Shown: piece after piece, positions 1 to 6,190 of the stretch
Layout of the letters: the number at the start of each line of letters is the position of its first letter
Numbering within the stretch: position 1 is the first letter of the stretch
Assembly: GCA_937896115.1 (NCBI GenBank)
Contig: CALBLB010000093.1
Coordinates: 1-12,176 of the forward strand
Source: an uncultured Succinatimonas sp.
GTDB taxonomy: Bacteria; Pseudomonadota; Gammaproteobacteria; Enterobacterales; Succinivibrionaceae
DNA: 12,176 nucleotides
Reading direction: 5' to 3'
Made by a program: the position numbers and the translations under genes
The notes under the pieces: model-generated
Databases searched by the model: none
Seen by the model: only the letters and a program-made list of their open reading frames with translations
Told to the model about the DNA's origin: nothing

Positions 1-153
1 AAATACAACCTGATGCTGCAGGAGTATTGAAAAAATAACTGCCGTTACAAGGGAAACCATCAAGGACAATTTGTGATAAGGCATTGCATGCCCTGAGCGC
101 ATGATCTCGATTTCTTCACAAAAAGCCGTTTTCATTGCGTTAATCGTGTTCAT
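1..153 (-). CDS. ABC-2 type export permease, N-terminal fragment (runs off left edge)
   Basis: Partial gene: the first 51 codons are present and the rest lies left of the window. The product starts MNTINAMKTAFCEEIEIM. After a basic/polar head comes a hydrophobic stretch (about residues 29-45, LSLMVSLVTAVIFSILL) followed by QHQVVF, the pattern at the start of ABC-2 permeases of the YhhJ/YbhS type, where a first membrane helix leads into a periplasmic loop. The start is supported by a GGAG ribosome site 7 bases upstream, and the gene overlaps the end of the HlyD-family gene by 14 bases, so the two are probably translationally coupled. Together they suggest a tripartite export pump (adaptor plus ABC permease, possibly with an outer-membrane channel). 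No ATPase gene is in view; it may lie further downstream. The family call rests on a short N-terminus and on context. Confidence 0.6.
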   Translation of the reverse strand, partial: MNTINAMKTAFCEEIEIMRSGHAMPYHKLSLMVSLVTAVIFSILLQHQVVF

Positions 154-1294
154 CGCTGATCTCCAAAGTCATGCCGGTCAAAAGATCAGGATCACCGTCC
201 ACATATATTCTCATCTTAAAAGAAGTAAGATCAGCTTGCCCCTGCTCTCTGGTCATACGCAAATCAGTAAACGATGGTGCAGCCTGAACAAAACGTACTG
301 TTCCGCTGATCTCACGATCCAAAGCCGGACTAAAGCCGGTGACAATCTGCCCTTCTTTGTAAAAAGCTGCAGCTTTTTCACTTATATACACGTCGTAATA
401 ACGTCTGTCAGTTTCGAGAGTGACAACAGGAGTTGAAGGCGGGATCATTTCTCCTTCGTCAAAGAGCACCTCCTGAATTTTTCCGTCTTCAGGAGCATAG
501 AGTTTGGTACGTTTTAACGACAGCTCCAGCGCTCCTAGTTGAGCCTGCAAAGATCTGCGCTGAGCCTTAAGCGAATCAAGAGTATTGACCAGATTTTCCG
601 TATCGATCCTTTGTTGTGAAATAGCACTCAAAGTCATTCCGGTAGCATCGTGATCTCCACGTAATTTTTCGAGCTGTTCTTGACTGGCCCCCAAAGTTAA
701 TGCCTGCAGATCCTTTTTTAAAGATGTCAGCGACGACTGTGCCTTTAAATACGTAGCCTTAGCCTGATCATAAGCTGATTTGGATACGGCTGAAGCCTTA
801 TCAAGCGAAGCATAACGATGAAACTCTGACGAAGCTCTTTCAAATTCAGCCTGCGCGCTTTGTTCTTGAGCCAAAAGCTCCTCAATTGATCTCCAAGCTA
901 AAATTTCCGCAGTACGCAACTTATCACGGGCATTTTCAATATTCAGTTGCTGCGAGGTTATCTGTGCAGACATACTGTCTATCTGAGCCTTACAAGATGA
1001 AATTGAAAGTAAGAGGTCATCCTGATCTAGTTCCAACAACAATTGACCTTTTTTTACGTGATCAGATTCGTTTACATAACGTTTTACAAGTTTTCCTCCG
1101 ATATTTTCAAACGCGGTACTGATCTCATCAGCAGTCAGTACCCCTGCCTGCAGACGTCTTGCCTGAGTCACGGCATCAGAGCGCTTTCCAAGCATAATGA
1201 GCAATGACGCCACACAGATCACAACCAAAAAAAACATGACGGTACGAAATACCGGTTTTGCAACAACATGATCAATATTGTTTTTTAAAGACAT
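140..1294 (-). CDS. HlyD-family periplasmic adaptor (membrane fusion protein)
   Basis: A 384-residue periplasmic adaptor that would link an inner-membrane ABC exporter to an outer-membrane channel. The N-terminus has one membrane anchor (about residues 15-35, VFRTVMFFLVVICVASLLIM). A first half-lipoyl motif follows (about 63-90: IGGKLVKRYV then HVKKGQLLLELD). A long coiled-coil hairpin rich in Q, A, L, S and K covers about 95-262, and the second half-lipoyl motif is at about 266-294 (YAPEDGKIQEVLFDEGEMI). A beta-barrel end has the pattern FTDLRMTREQGQADLTSFKM, seen in YhiI/YbhG-like adaptors. Length is normal. Its 3' end overlaps the start of the ABC-2 permease, so both are one operon. The ribosome site is weak (GGAA well upstream of the ATG). 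Substrate is unknown; drug, lipid or toxin export are all possible. Confidence 0.9.
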   Translation of the reverse strand: MSLKNNIDHVVAKPVFRTVMFFLVVICVASLLIMLGKRSDAVTQARRLQAGVLTADEISTAFENIGGKLVKRYVNESDHVKKGQLLLELDQDDLLLSISSCKAQIDSMSAQITSQQLNIENARDKLRTAEILAWRSIEELLAQEQSAQAEFERASSEFHRYASLDKASAVSKSAYDQAKATYLKAQSSLTSLKKDLQALTLGASQEQLEKLRGDHDATGMTLSAISQQRIDTENLVNTLDSLKAQRRSLQAQLGALELSLKRTKLYAPEDGKIQEVLFDEGEMIPPSTPVVTLETDRRYYDVYISEKAAAFYKEGQIVTGFSPALDREISGTVRFVQAAPSFTDLRMTREQGQADLTSFKMRIYVDGDPDLLTGMTLEISDEHD

Positions 1295-1323
1295 TTTTCA
1301 AAATTCCAAAAAAATCTACTTTA

Positions 1324-1346
1324 TTAAGGGCAAACAAAGCCCTTAA
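1324..1346. repeat. Perfect 8-bp inverted repeat upstream of the HlyD-family gene
   Basis: TTAAGGGC at 1324-1331 and GCCCTTAA at 1339-1346 are exact reverse complements separated by 7 bases (AAACAAA). The element lies 30-52 bases upstream of the adaptor start codon. It is not followed by a T-tract in either direction, so a terminator is unlikely. An operator for a repressor of the export operon, or a hairpin in the leader, would fit. A possible -35 (TTGACG, 1375-1380) with a poorly spaced -10 (TAACTT, 1354-1359, 15 bases apart) lies just upstream on the minus strand, which would put the repeat near the transcription start. Confidence 0.5.
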
Positions 1347-1469
1347 GGACACAAAGTTAGGAAATTAAGAAAAACGTCAATTAAACAAAATTGCACGGGA
1401 AACGCCGCAACTGCGGATCAAGCCCAAAGGCATGATCTGTTGCATATACGGTTTGCTATCTAGCATTTT

Positions 1470-1520
1470 AAAAGGAGAATTCCTTTTCGTAAGGTGGCGG
1501 CCGACGCCCTTGTCGCGGCC
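1470..1520 (-). terminator. Hairpin pair after the TRAP binding-protein gene (possible transcript end)
   Basis: Two hairpins lie 33-85 bases downstream of the stop codon of the minus-strand binding-protein gene. The first (1499-1520) pairs GGCCG/CGGCC and GAC/GTC around AAGGGC with a small bulge and is GC-rich. The second (1470-1487) is a perfect 7-bp stem, AAAAGGA/TCCTTTT, with a 4-base loop; on the minus strand its 3' arm supplies the T-run. Neither is a textbook intrinsic terminator, so the call is tentative. The rest of the 1295-1552 gap holds the inverted repeat at 1324-1346, a short CCGCA/TGCGG palindrome at 1405-1416 and probably the promoter of the export operon. No further gene is seen there. 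Confidence 0.4.
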
Positions 1521-1552
1521 TGTAGTGCTATTCTAACTCACAATTAAAGAAA

Positions 1553-2638
1553 TTAGGGCATTTCAGAAATCTGACGTAATTCAGTCGCTGCAGCCTCAGC
1601 GGCTTTATGCTCTGCCTGCTCTTTCATAACTTCCTGAGTAATTTCACGCATCAACGCAACCTGTACCGGTAAATGTTTCATATAAAAGTTGCGCACGTAC
1701 TCGGCTTTTTTAATGAAAAGATCAGGATCAGGCTCAACTATCCTCATAAAATCGGCATGCTTCAAACGGGAGAGATCTATCTCTTCAAGTTCATCGGTAA
1801 GATCCCGTACAAACATCCCGGCTTTCTTGGCTGCCTGATGTACCCAATGCTGTTCCTTAGGATTTAATTTATCCCAAGCCGCCAAAGAAAAAAGCAACAC
1901 GTAATTCATACGGGCATGATTGGTGAGGGACAAAAAATGCATATTCTCGTAAAGGCGATTCGATACTATCATGGATATGGGAAGCATGATCCCGTCCAAA
2001 TAGCCGTGACGTAAGGCATAAATACCGCTTGTAAACGACATTTCACAAGGTATCGCATCCATAGCCAGTAAATATTCATTGTCAGGTCCCATACCGCGAA
2101 CCCATACATGCTGATCTTTTAAAGAAGCAGGACTCAATACCTGATGATCGCGCATTAAAAACTGTAAATACCCGCCGTACCAAATATCAACTCCGACAAG
2201 ACGTGTATCTTGTCTTGGAATATCCTGCAAAATCTTTTTAATCAGCGGGCTGCCGGGAGCCATCACACTTTCCATGACTGCAGGACGCATAAGGTAGGGA
2301 ACGGCTACCAAAAGCGGACCTTTAGTCATACTTCCCAAACGGTTGATGGGAACAAGACACATGTCCAGAGTGTTCATAACCGTTTCCAGCATCAGATCTG
2401 AATTTACAGCAAACTGTTGCTGACGCTTTTCCGTCATAACAATCTTGCCATTTGAATAGTTTTCCAATTCTCTGGACATAACTTTCATGGCTTCGACAAA
2501 AGGACGATAAGTCACATCTTCAAGCGCATAGCTTAAGACCAACTGTTTTTCCCTTTCCGACGGCTCTTGAGGAGCTTCTTCTTTAGCACAACCTGAGCAC
2601 AACAACACCGAACACAGCAAAAAAACGATGAATTTCAT
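1553..2638 (-). CDS. TRAP-type C4-dicarboxylate/solute-binding lipoprotein (DctP family, divergent)
   Basis: A 361-residue extracytoplasmic binding protein of the TRAP (DctP/SiaP) family. The N-terminus is a lipoprotein signal (MKFIVFLLCSVLLCSGC, lipid-carrying Cys17). The mature part carries family blocks in order: SYALEDVTYRPFVEAMKVMS, LETVMNTLDMCLVP, WYGGYLQFL, SLKDQHVWVRG, YALRHGYLDG, IVSNRLYENMHFLSLTNH, then a helical tail ending in an Ala/Glu-rich segment. In an ungapped comparison recalled from SiaP, the conserved ligand Arg (R147 there) is Trp179, and the partner Asn (N187 there) is Leu219, so a standard carboxylate pocket is doubtful. It is the last gene of an operon with the two-component pair, starting 4 bases after the regulator stop codon, which suggests translational coupling; its ribosome site is weak. 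TRAP membrane subunits (DctQ/DctM) are absent from the window. Family call firm; ligand unknown. Confidence 0.88.
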   Translation of the reverse strand: MKFIVFLLCSVLLCSGCAKEEAPQEPSEREKQLVLSYALEDVTYRPFVEAMKVMSRELENYSNGKIVMTEKRQQQFAVNSDLMLETVMNTLDMCLVPINRLGSMTKGPLLVAVPYLMRPAVMESVMAPGSPLIKKILQDIPRQDTRLVGVDIWYGGYLQFLMRDHQVLSPASLKDQHVWVRGMGPDNEYLLAMDAIPCEMSFTSGIYALRHGYLDGIMLPISMIVSNRLYENMHFLSLTNHARMNYVLLFSLAAWDKLNPKEQHWVHQAAKKAGMFVRDLTDELEEIDLSRLKHADFMRIVEPDPDLFIKKAEYVRNFYMKHLPVQVALMREITQEVMKEQAEHKAAEAAATELRQISEMP

Positions 2639-2642
2639 AAAA

Positions 2643-4049
2643 TCAGCCCGGAATGATCATGCCTTCGTCGCGCATTTTGGCAATTTTATAACGCAAAGTA
2701 CGCGGACTTATCCCCAATTTATCCGCTACCTGCTGACGATTGCCACGACATTCGATGAGTGCATCTAAAATAATCTGATATTCCTGTTGCTTCAATTCGC
2801 CGCCGAGATTTGCCGGAATTTTTTGCTCCCGCACTGCCGTTTCCGCAACCGTTTCCTGTTTTTCTTCCAAAACAGGCTCAACAAACTCTTCATTACCGCT
2901 GCAACTTAAAGCATTATCAAGTCCCTGTTCATCAAAGATCAGTTGTGAGGCGTCTATTTTTGCACCGTCGGCAAGAATAAGCGCACGTTGCATAATGTTG
3001 TCAAGTTCGCGCACATTTCCAGGGAAAGAATATGCAACAAGCTTCTGCTCGGCAGCTTTGGTCAGCTTGGGAATGGCACACCCGTTTTCCTTTGCGTGTT
3101 TTGAAAGTAAAAAAAGAGCAATAGGAACTATATCCAAAGGACGTTCACGCAAAGGTTTCCAGTGCAAGGGAAATACATTGAGACGATAATAAAGATCCTC
3201 TCTGAATACGTGTTCGGCTACGGCCTGACGCAAATCACGATTTGACGTTGCAATTACCCGAACATTTAACGCAATTGCCTTTCTCGAGCCTAAGCGTTCT
3301 ACCTCACGCTCCTGCAGAACTCGAAGCAGCTTTGCTTGCAAGGCCAGATCCATTTCCGTGATCTCATCGAGCAATATAGTCCCGCCCTGAGCCTGTTCAA
3401 ATTTTCCCGGGCAAGCCTGAACCGCTCCAGTAAAAGCCCCCTTTTCATATCCGAACAAGGTAGATTCAAGCATGGTATCAGGAATGGCTGCACAGTTGAT
3501 GGCGATAAAAGGACCGCCTGCACGCGAAGATTTGTCATGGACATAACGAGACAGGATCTCTTTTCCGGAGCCAGACGGCCCTGTGATCATCACCGTGGCA
3601 TCGGTGGCTGCCACTTTAGCAGCCAGTTTCAAAAGTTCTCCTGTGGAAGGATCTTTCCACACCGGCTCTCCTGATACCGTTTTGGATACGGGGACATAAC
3701 GCGATACCTGATTAAGCAAAACTTCAGGCGCAAAAGGTTTGGCCAAATAATCAACAGCGCCGTCTCGCATTGCTGCCACGGCACCGTTGATATTGGCATA
3801 TGCAGTCATCAGCAATACCGGAAGATTCGGATATTTGTCATGTATGCTGTTTAAAAGCTTATGACCGTCCATTCCTCCCATCTGCACATCTGTCAACACC
3901 ATGTCAGCTTTGCGTTTTGAGAGGATTTGCAGTGCCTCTTCCCCCGATCCTGCCTCGATGCAGGAATAACCTGCAATCATCAGCGTATCACACACGGCCT
4001 CACGCAGGCTGCTGTCATCATCAACGATCAGGATCTGGCTTTGACTCAT
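2643..4049 (-). CDS. flrC: Sigma54-dependent response regulator, FlrC/FleR-like
   Basis: A 468-residue NtrC-family activator that would remodel sigma54-RNA polymerase at -24/-12 promoters. Receiver domain at 1-120: acidic pocket D10-D12, phosphorylated Asp54 (LTDVQM), Thr82 and Lys104 all present. The AAA+ domain (about 130-365) has Walker A GPSGSGKE (157-164), the sigma54-contact loop GAFTGA (204-209), Walker B TILLDE (224-229), the arginine-finger segment FREDLYYRLN, and sensor II PGNVREL (343-349). A Fis-type helix-turn-helix ends the protein (about 415-468, VADKLGISPRTLRYKIAKMR). The wording of the AAA+ and DNA-binding blocks (CPGKFEQAQGGTILLDE, LGGELK, ISPRTLRYK) matches FlrC/FleR, the regulator of mid-late flagellar genes. 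The start has a GAGAGG ribosome site 6 bases upstream, 23 bases after the kinase gene. No flagellar structural gene is nearby. NtrC-like alternatives are less likely. Confidence 0.88.
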   Translation of the reverse strand: MSQSQILIVDDDSSLREAVCDTLMIAGYSCIEAGSGEEALQILSKRKADMVLTDVQMGGMDGHKLLNSIHDKYPNLPVLLMTAYANINGAVAAMRDGAVDYLAKPFAPEVLLNQVSRYVPVSKTVSGEPVWKDPSTGELLKLAAKVAATDATVMITGPSGSGKEILSRYVHDKSSRAGGPFIAINCAAIPDTMLESTLFGYEKGAFTGAVQACPGKFEQAQGGTILLDEITEMDLALQAKLLRVLQEREVERLGSRKAIALNVRVIATSNRDLRQAVAEHVFREDLYYRLNVFPLHWKPLRERPLDIVPIALFLLSKHAKENGCAIPKLTKAAEQKLVAYSFPGNVRELDNIMQRALILADGAKIDASQLIFDEQGLDNALSCSGNEEFVEPVLEEKQETVAETAVREQKIPANLGGELKQQEYQIILDALIECRGNRQQVADKLGISPRTLRYKIAKMRDEGMIIPG

Positions 4050-4072
4050 TCATAACCTCTCAACATCACAGA

Positions 4073-5071
4073 TCAGGCAGCCTGTGTCGATGCCTGTTCT
4101 CCCTTAACGGATCTGGGAATACGTAACGAAAAAATCACCGGATATTCATTATCTTCGTGCAATTCAAGACGTCCGTGGTGCACGCGTGCCACTGCACAAA
4201 CCACCGCCAGACCCAAACCGGTGCCGTTGCTTTTGGTGGTATAGAAAGGTTCAAAAATCTTCTGCTTTAGATCATTTGGAATAGCAGGACCGTTGTTGGC
4301 CACTTCTATCACGACGTCTTCTGCCTCACGGCGCAACGTTATCTTAACCTTTTTAGCCCCGGCTTCAACGGCATTTGCCACAAGATTTGTCAAAGCCCCG
4401 GAAAGTGCCGCCGTGTTACCCAGTATTGTCATAGGACGATCACCCAAATTAGTATCCAGCTGCGCTCCTGCTTTGACTATCATACTTTGCACGTTTTGCA
4501 CGCATTCTTCCACGAGATCCACTGCTTCAAGTTCACTGACGCTTTGGGCATCCGAGCGGGCATACATGAGAATATCCGATACCTGAGCTTCCAAAGCCTC
4601 AAGGCGTGACATGAGTTTTTTTTGAAAAAGCATGCGGGATTGAGGATTTAGTCTGGGATTTGCAAGATTTGCACCGTAGAGTATGGCTGCCGATAAAGGT
4701 GTTCTGATCTGATGAGCTAAAGATGCCGCCATACGTCCTAACGAAGAGAGTCTTTCCATATGCGAAAGCTTATCGGAAAGTTCACGCGTGGCAGTCAAAT
4801 CGTTCATTTGCACGAGCTGACCATGGGATAAAGGCTTGGTTAACACCTGCAACCTTTTACCGTCACGAGTGGAGATCTCCTGTCCGTCATCTTTACGCGG
4901 ACGAAACACGGCATTGATCACCTCATACCATTTGCGGCCTTCCAAAGCAGGTTCACCTAACATCTCCGAGGCACTCAAATTTGCTTTGGTTATCGTACCC
5001 CGTTCATCGAGAATAATAATGGCCGAAGGAACCTTATCAAAAACCTCGCTTAAAAGTTCATCTGCTGCCAT
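4073..5071 (-). CDS. flrB: Soluble PAS histidine kinase, FlrB/FleS-like
   Basis: Cytoplasmic sensor kinase with no membrane segment, likely to phosphorylate the FlrC-like regulator encoded next. From the chosen start (332 residues): a PAS domain at about 1-100 (VFDKVPSAIIILDERGTITK), a HisKA dimerisation helix with phospho-acceptor His120 (MAASLAHQIRTPLSAAILYG, the FlrB/FleS form of the H-box), N-box NLVANAVEAGA (about 229-239), G1 region VANNGPAIP, F-box IFEPFYTTK and G2 GTGLGLAV. The G1 region reads NxGxA where DxGxG is usual; such variants occur in other kinases. Start choice: an ATG at 5071 has a near-perfect AGGAGGT 4 bases upstream, whereas the in-frame ATG at 5122 (17 residues more, 349 in total) has none. 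A short C-terminal tail (EQASTQAA) is unremarkable. First gene of the kinase-regulator-binding protein operon. Signal sensed is unknown. Confidence 0.85.
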   Translation of the reverse strand: MAADELLSEVFDKVPSAIIILDERGTITKANLSASEMLGEPALEGRKWYEVINAVFRPRKDDGQEISTRDGKRLQVLTKPLSHGQLVQMNDLTATRELSDKLSHMERLSSLGRMAASLAHQIRTPLSAAILYGANLANPRLNPQSRMLFQKKLMSRLEALEAQVSDILMYARSDAQSVSELEAVDLVEECVQNVQSMIVKAGAQLDTNLGDRPMTILGNTAALSGALTNLVANAVEAGAKKVKITLRREAEDVVIEVANNGPAIPNDLKQKIFEPFYTTKSNGTGLGLAVVCAVARVHHGRLELHEDNEYPVIFSLRIPRSVKGEQASTQAA

Positions 5072-5075
5072 AACT

Positions 5076-5082
5076 ACCTCCT
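5076..5082 (-). promoter_or_regulatory. Strong Shine-Dalgarno site that decides the kinase start
   Basis: The minus strand reads AGGAGGTAGTTATG, a near-complete anti-16S match 4 bases before the ATG at 5071. The upstream in-frame ATG at 5122 is preceded by CTAATGGC, which has no match. This favours the 332-residue kinase over the 349-residue reading. Confidence 0.65.
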
Positions 5083-5130
5083 GAAAATCATCACCGTTTT
5101 CAGAAGACAATTCAAAGTTCATGCCATTAG

Positions 5131-5167
5131 TTAAAAAATATTTATTTGTTTTTTAAATATTTTTTAA
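5131..5167. repeat. 13-bp perfect AT-only inverted repeat between LysR gene and kinase operon
   Basis: TTAAAAAATATTT (5131-5143) and AAATATTTTTTAA (5155-5167) are exact reverse complements around an 11-base spacer. The left end is 8 bases from the possible early kinase ATG, and the right end is one base from the LysR stop codon. As RNA it is a weak hairpin with A/T pairs only. As DNA it is bent and easily melted. It may be the terminator of the LysR gene, an UP-type or promoter element for the kinase operon, or a binding site for a regulator or H-NS-like protein. No clear -35/-10 pair could be assigned within it. Confidence 0.6.
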
Positions 5168-5168
5168 G

Positions 5169-6062
5169 TCACTTTTCTGACAGTCTGGCTCTAAGCCCCT
5201 TTAAGAACGCCTCTGCCGCAGGAGGCATTACGGAATTTGGTCTGAATACTGCAGACAGATTTTTCAAAGGCGCAGCGCCTGCCGGCACAAAAAACATCGC
5301 AGGCGGAATGGCATCGCATTTAAAACAGGCAACGGCCCAATTATCGTCACAACCTGAGACAAAGGCCAAAGCTTGCAACAGATGTTCATAAGAGCCGCCT
5401 TCTGAAATCTTTCCCGAGGCGCCGCTTAACCATTCAAAGATCAGCTCTCTGTCGTGATCATCCTCCGGCAACAATAAGCTGATATTGTTGAGATCCGACG
5501 GCATCAATTCCTTTTTTTTGGCAAGTTTCGAGGTCTTGTTAACCAAAAAACCAAGCGGCGCCGTGGTCACGGAGAGACTCATACTCTCCATGCCGCATAA
5601 TTCAAGATCATCGGTCACCACGCACAAGTCGAGGGTACCGCGTTCTAACTGATCATACAAAGCACACCATGAGCCGCTTTTTAAAACGAAATTGACTTCA
5701 GGATGCACCTTCCTTAAATCTGAAGCGACCTGTCCTAATATGCCAAGTTCATTAAGACATGCATGGGTATAGCCTATGTAAACATTCCCGGAAAGACTTT
5801 CGCAACAGGAAAGTTCACAACAGGTTTTATCGGCGAGCACCAGCAGTTCTTCGGCACGGTGACGCAGGATCGCACCTTTTTCCGTCAGAGTAATGCGTCT
5901 GCCGCGACATCCGCGGTTAAAAAGTTTGGCATTGAATTCTTCTTCAAGCTCATGTAACTGACGTGAAAGCGTAGGCTGAGTCACCCCGAGTTTAAGGGCT
6001 GCCGCCGAGATGCTCTCTTCCTGAGCAACTTTAAGAAAGTATTTCAATACCCGCAGATCCAT
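5169..6062 (-). CDS. LysR-family transcriptional regulator, cysteine-rich
   Basis: A 297-residue LysR-type regulator. The N-terminal winged helix-turn-helix is canonical (residues 1-60: LKYFLKVAQEESISAAALKL, GVTQPTLSRQLHELEEEF, then RRITLTEKG). A linker helix follows, then the two-lobed effector domain starting SGNVYIGY at about 91 and ending near AEAFLKGLRARLSEK. It would bind DNA as a tetramer and respond to a small ligand; the target is unknown, and the adjacent kinase operon or its own gene are candidates. The start is placed at ATG 6062, which follows GGGAG by 6 bases and opens with MDLRVLKYF, where the family begins. A longer in-frame reading from 6233 would run through the purL terminator and is rejected. 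Odd: twelve cysteines, four of them clustered as CCELSCC (81-87) at the end of the linker helix. Confidence 0.9.
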   Translation of the reverse strand: MDLRVLKYFLKVAQEESISAAALKLGVTQPTLSRQLHELEEEFNAKLFNRGCRGRRITLTEKGAILRHRAEELLVLADKTCCELSCCESLSGNVYIGYTHACLNELGILGQVASDLRKVHPEVNFVLKSGSWCALYDQLERGTLDLCVVTDDLELCGMESMSLSVTTAPLGFLVNKTSKLAKKKELMPSDLNNISLLLPEDDHDRELIFEWLSGASGKISEGGSYEHLLQALAFVSGCDDNWAVACFKCDAIPPAMFFVPAGAAPLKNLSAVFRPNSVMPPAAEAFLKGLRARLSEK

Positions 6063-6110
6063 GATGTGCTCCCTTATAACTTTAAATTTAATTGTAACGG
6101 CAGTACGCGT

Positions 6111-6137
6111 AAAAAAGAAAGCTCCCTTTAAGGGAGC
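6111..6137 (-). terminator. Intrinsic terminator of purL
   Basis: On the minus strand GCTCCCTTAAAGGGAGC (6137 to 6121) forms a 7-bp stem with a 3-base loop and runs directly into TTTCTTTTTT (6120-6111). This is a textbook rho-independent terminator 53 bases beyond the purL stop codon and just before the LysR gene, so purL transcription should end here. Confidence 0.88.
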
Positions 6138-6157
6138 CTGACAGATAAACAACGATC

Positions 6158-6183
6158 CCTCCTCCCCGTATTTAAGGAGGAGG
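6158..6183 (-). repeat. Purine/pyrimidine hairpin directly after purL
   Basis: On the minus strand CCTCCTCC (6183-6176) pairs with GGAGGAGG (6165-6158) across a 10-base AT-rich loop, 7 bases after the purL stop codon. No T-run follows. It sits upstream of the true terminator and could protect the mRNA 3' end or slow polymerase. Confidence 0.6.
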
Positions 6184-6190
6184 AACAGAG

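Noticed and set aside
101..436. Plus-strand open frame opposite the HlyD-family gene
   Set aside because: No family resemblance and no convincing ribosome site; it overlaps a well-supported adaptor gene and the permease start.
1405..1416. Short palindrome CCGCA-AC-TGCGG
   Set aside because: Five-base arms with a 2-base spacer are easily met by chance and there is no T-run or nearby promoter element to give it meaning.
3336..3674. Plus-strand open frame inside the response regulator gene
   Set aside because: It is the antisense of the conserved AAA+ domain; its composition is that of a shadow frame and it has no recognisable motif.
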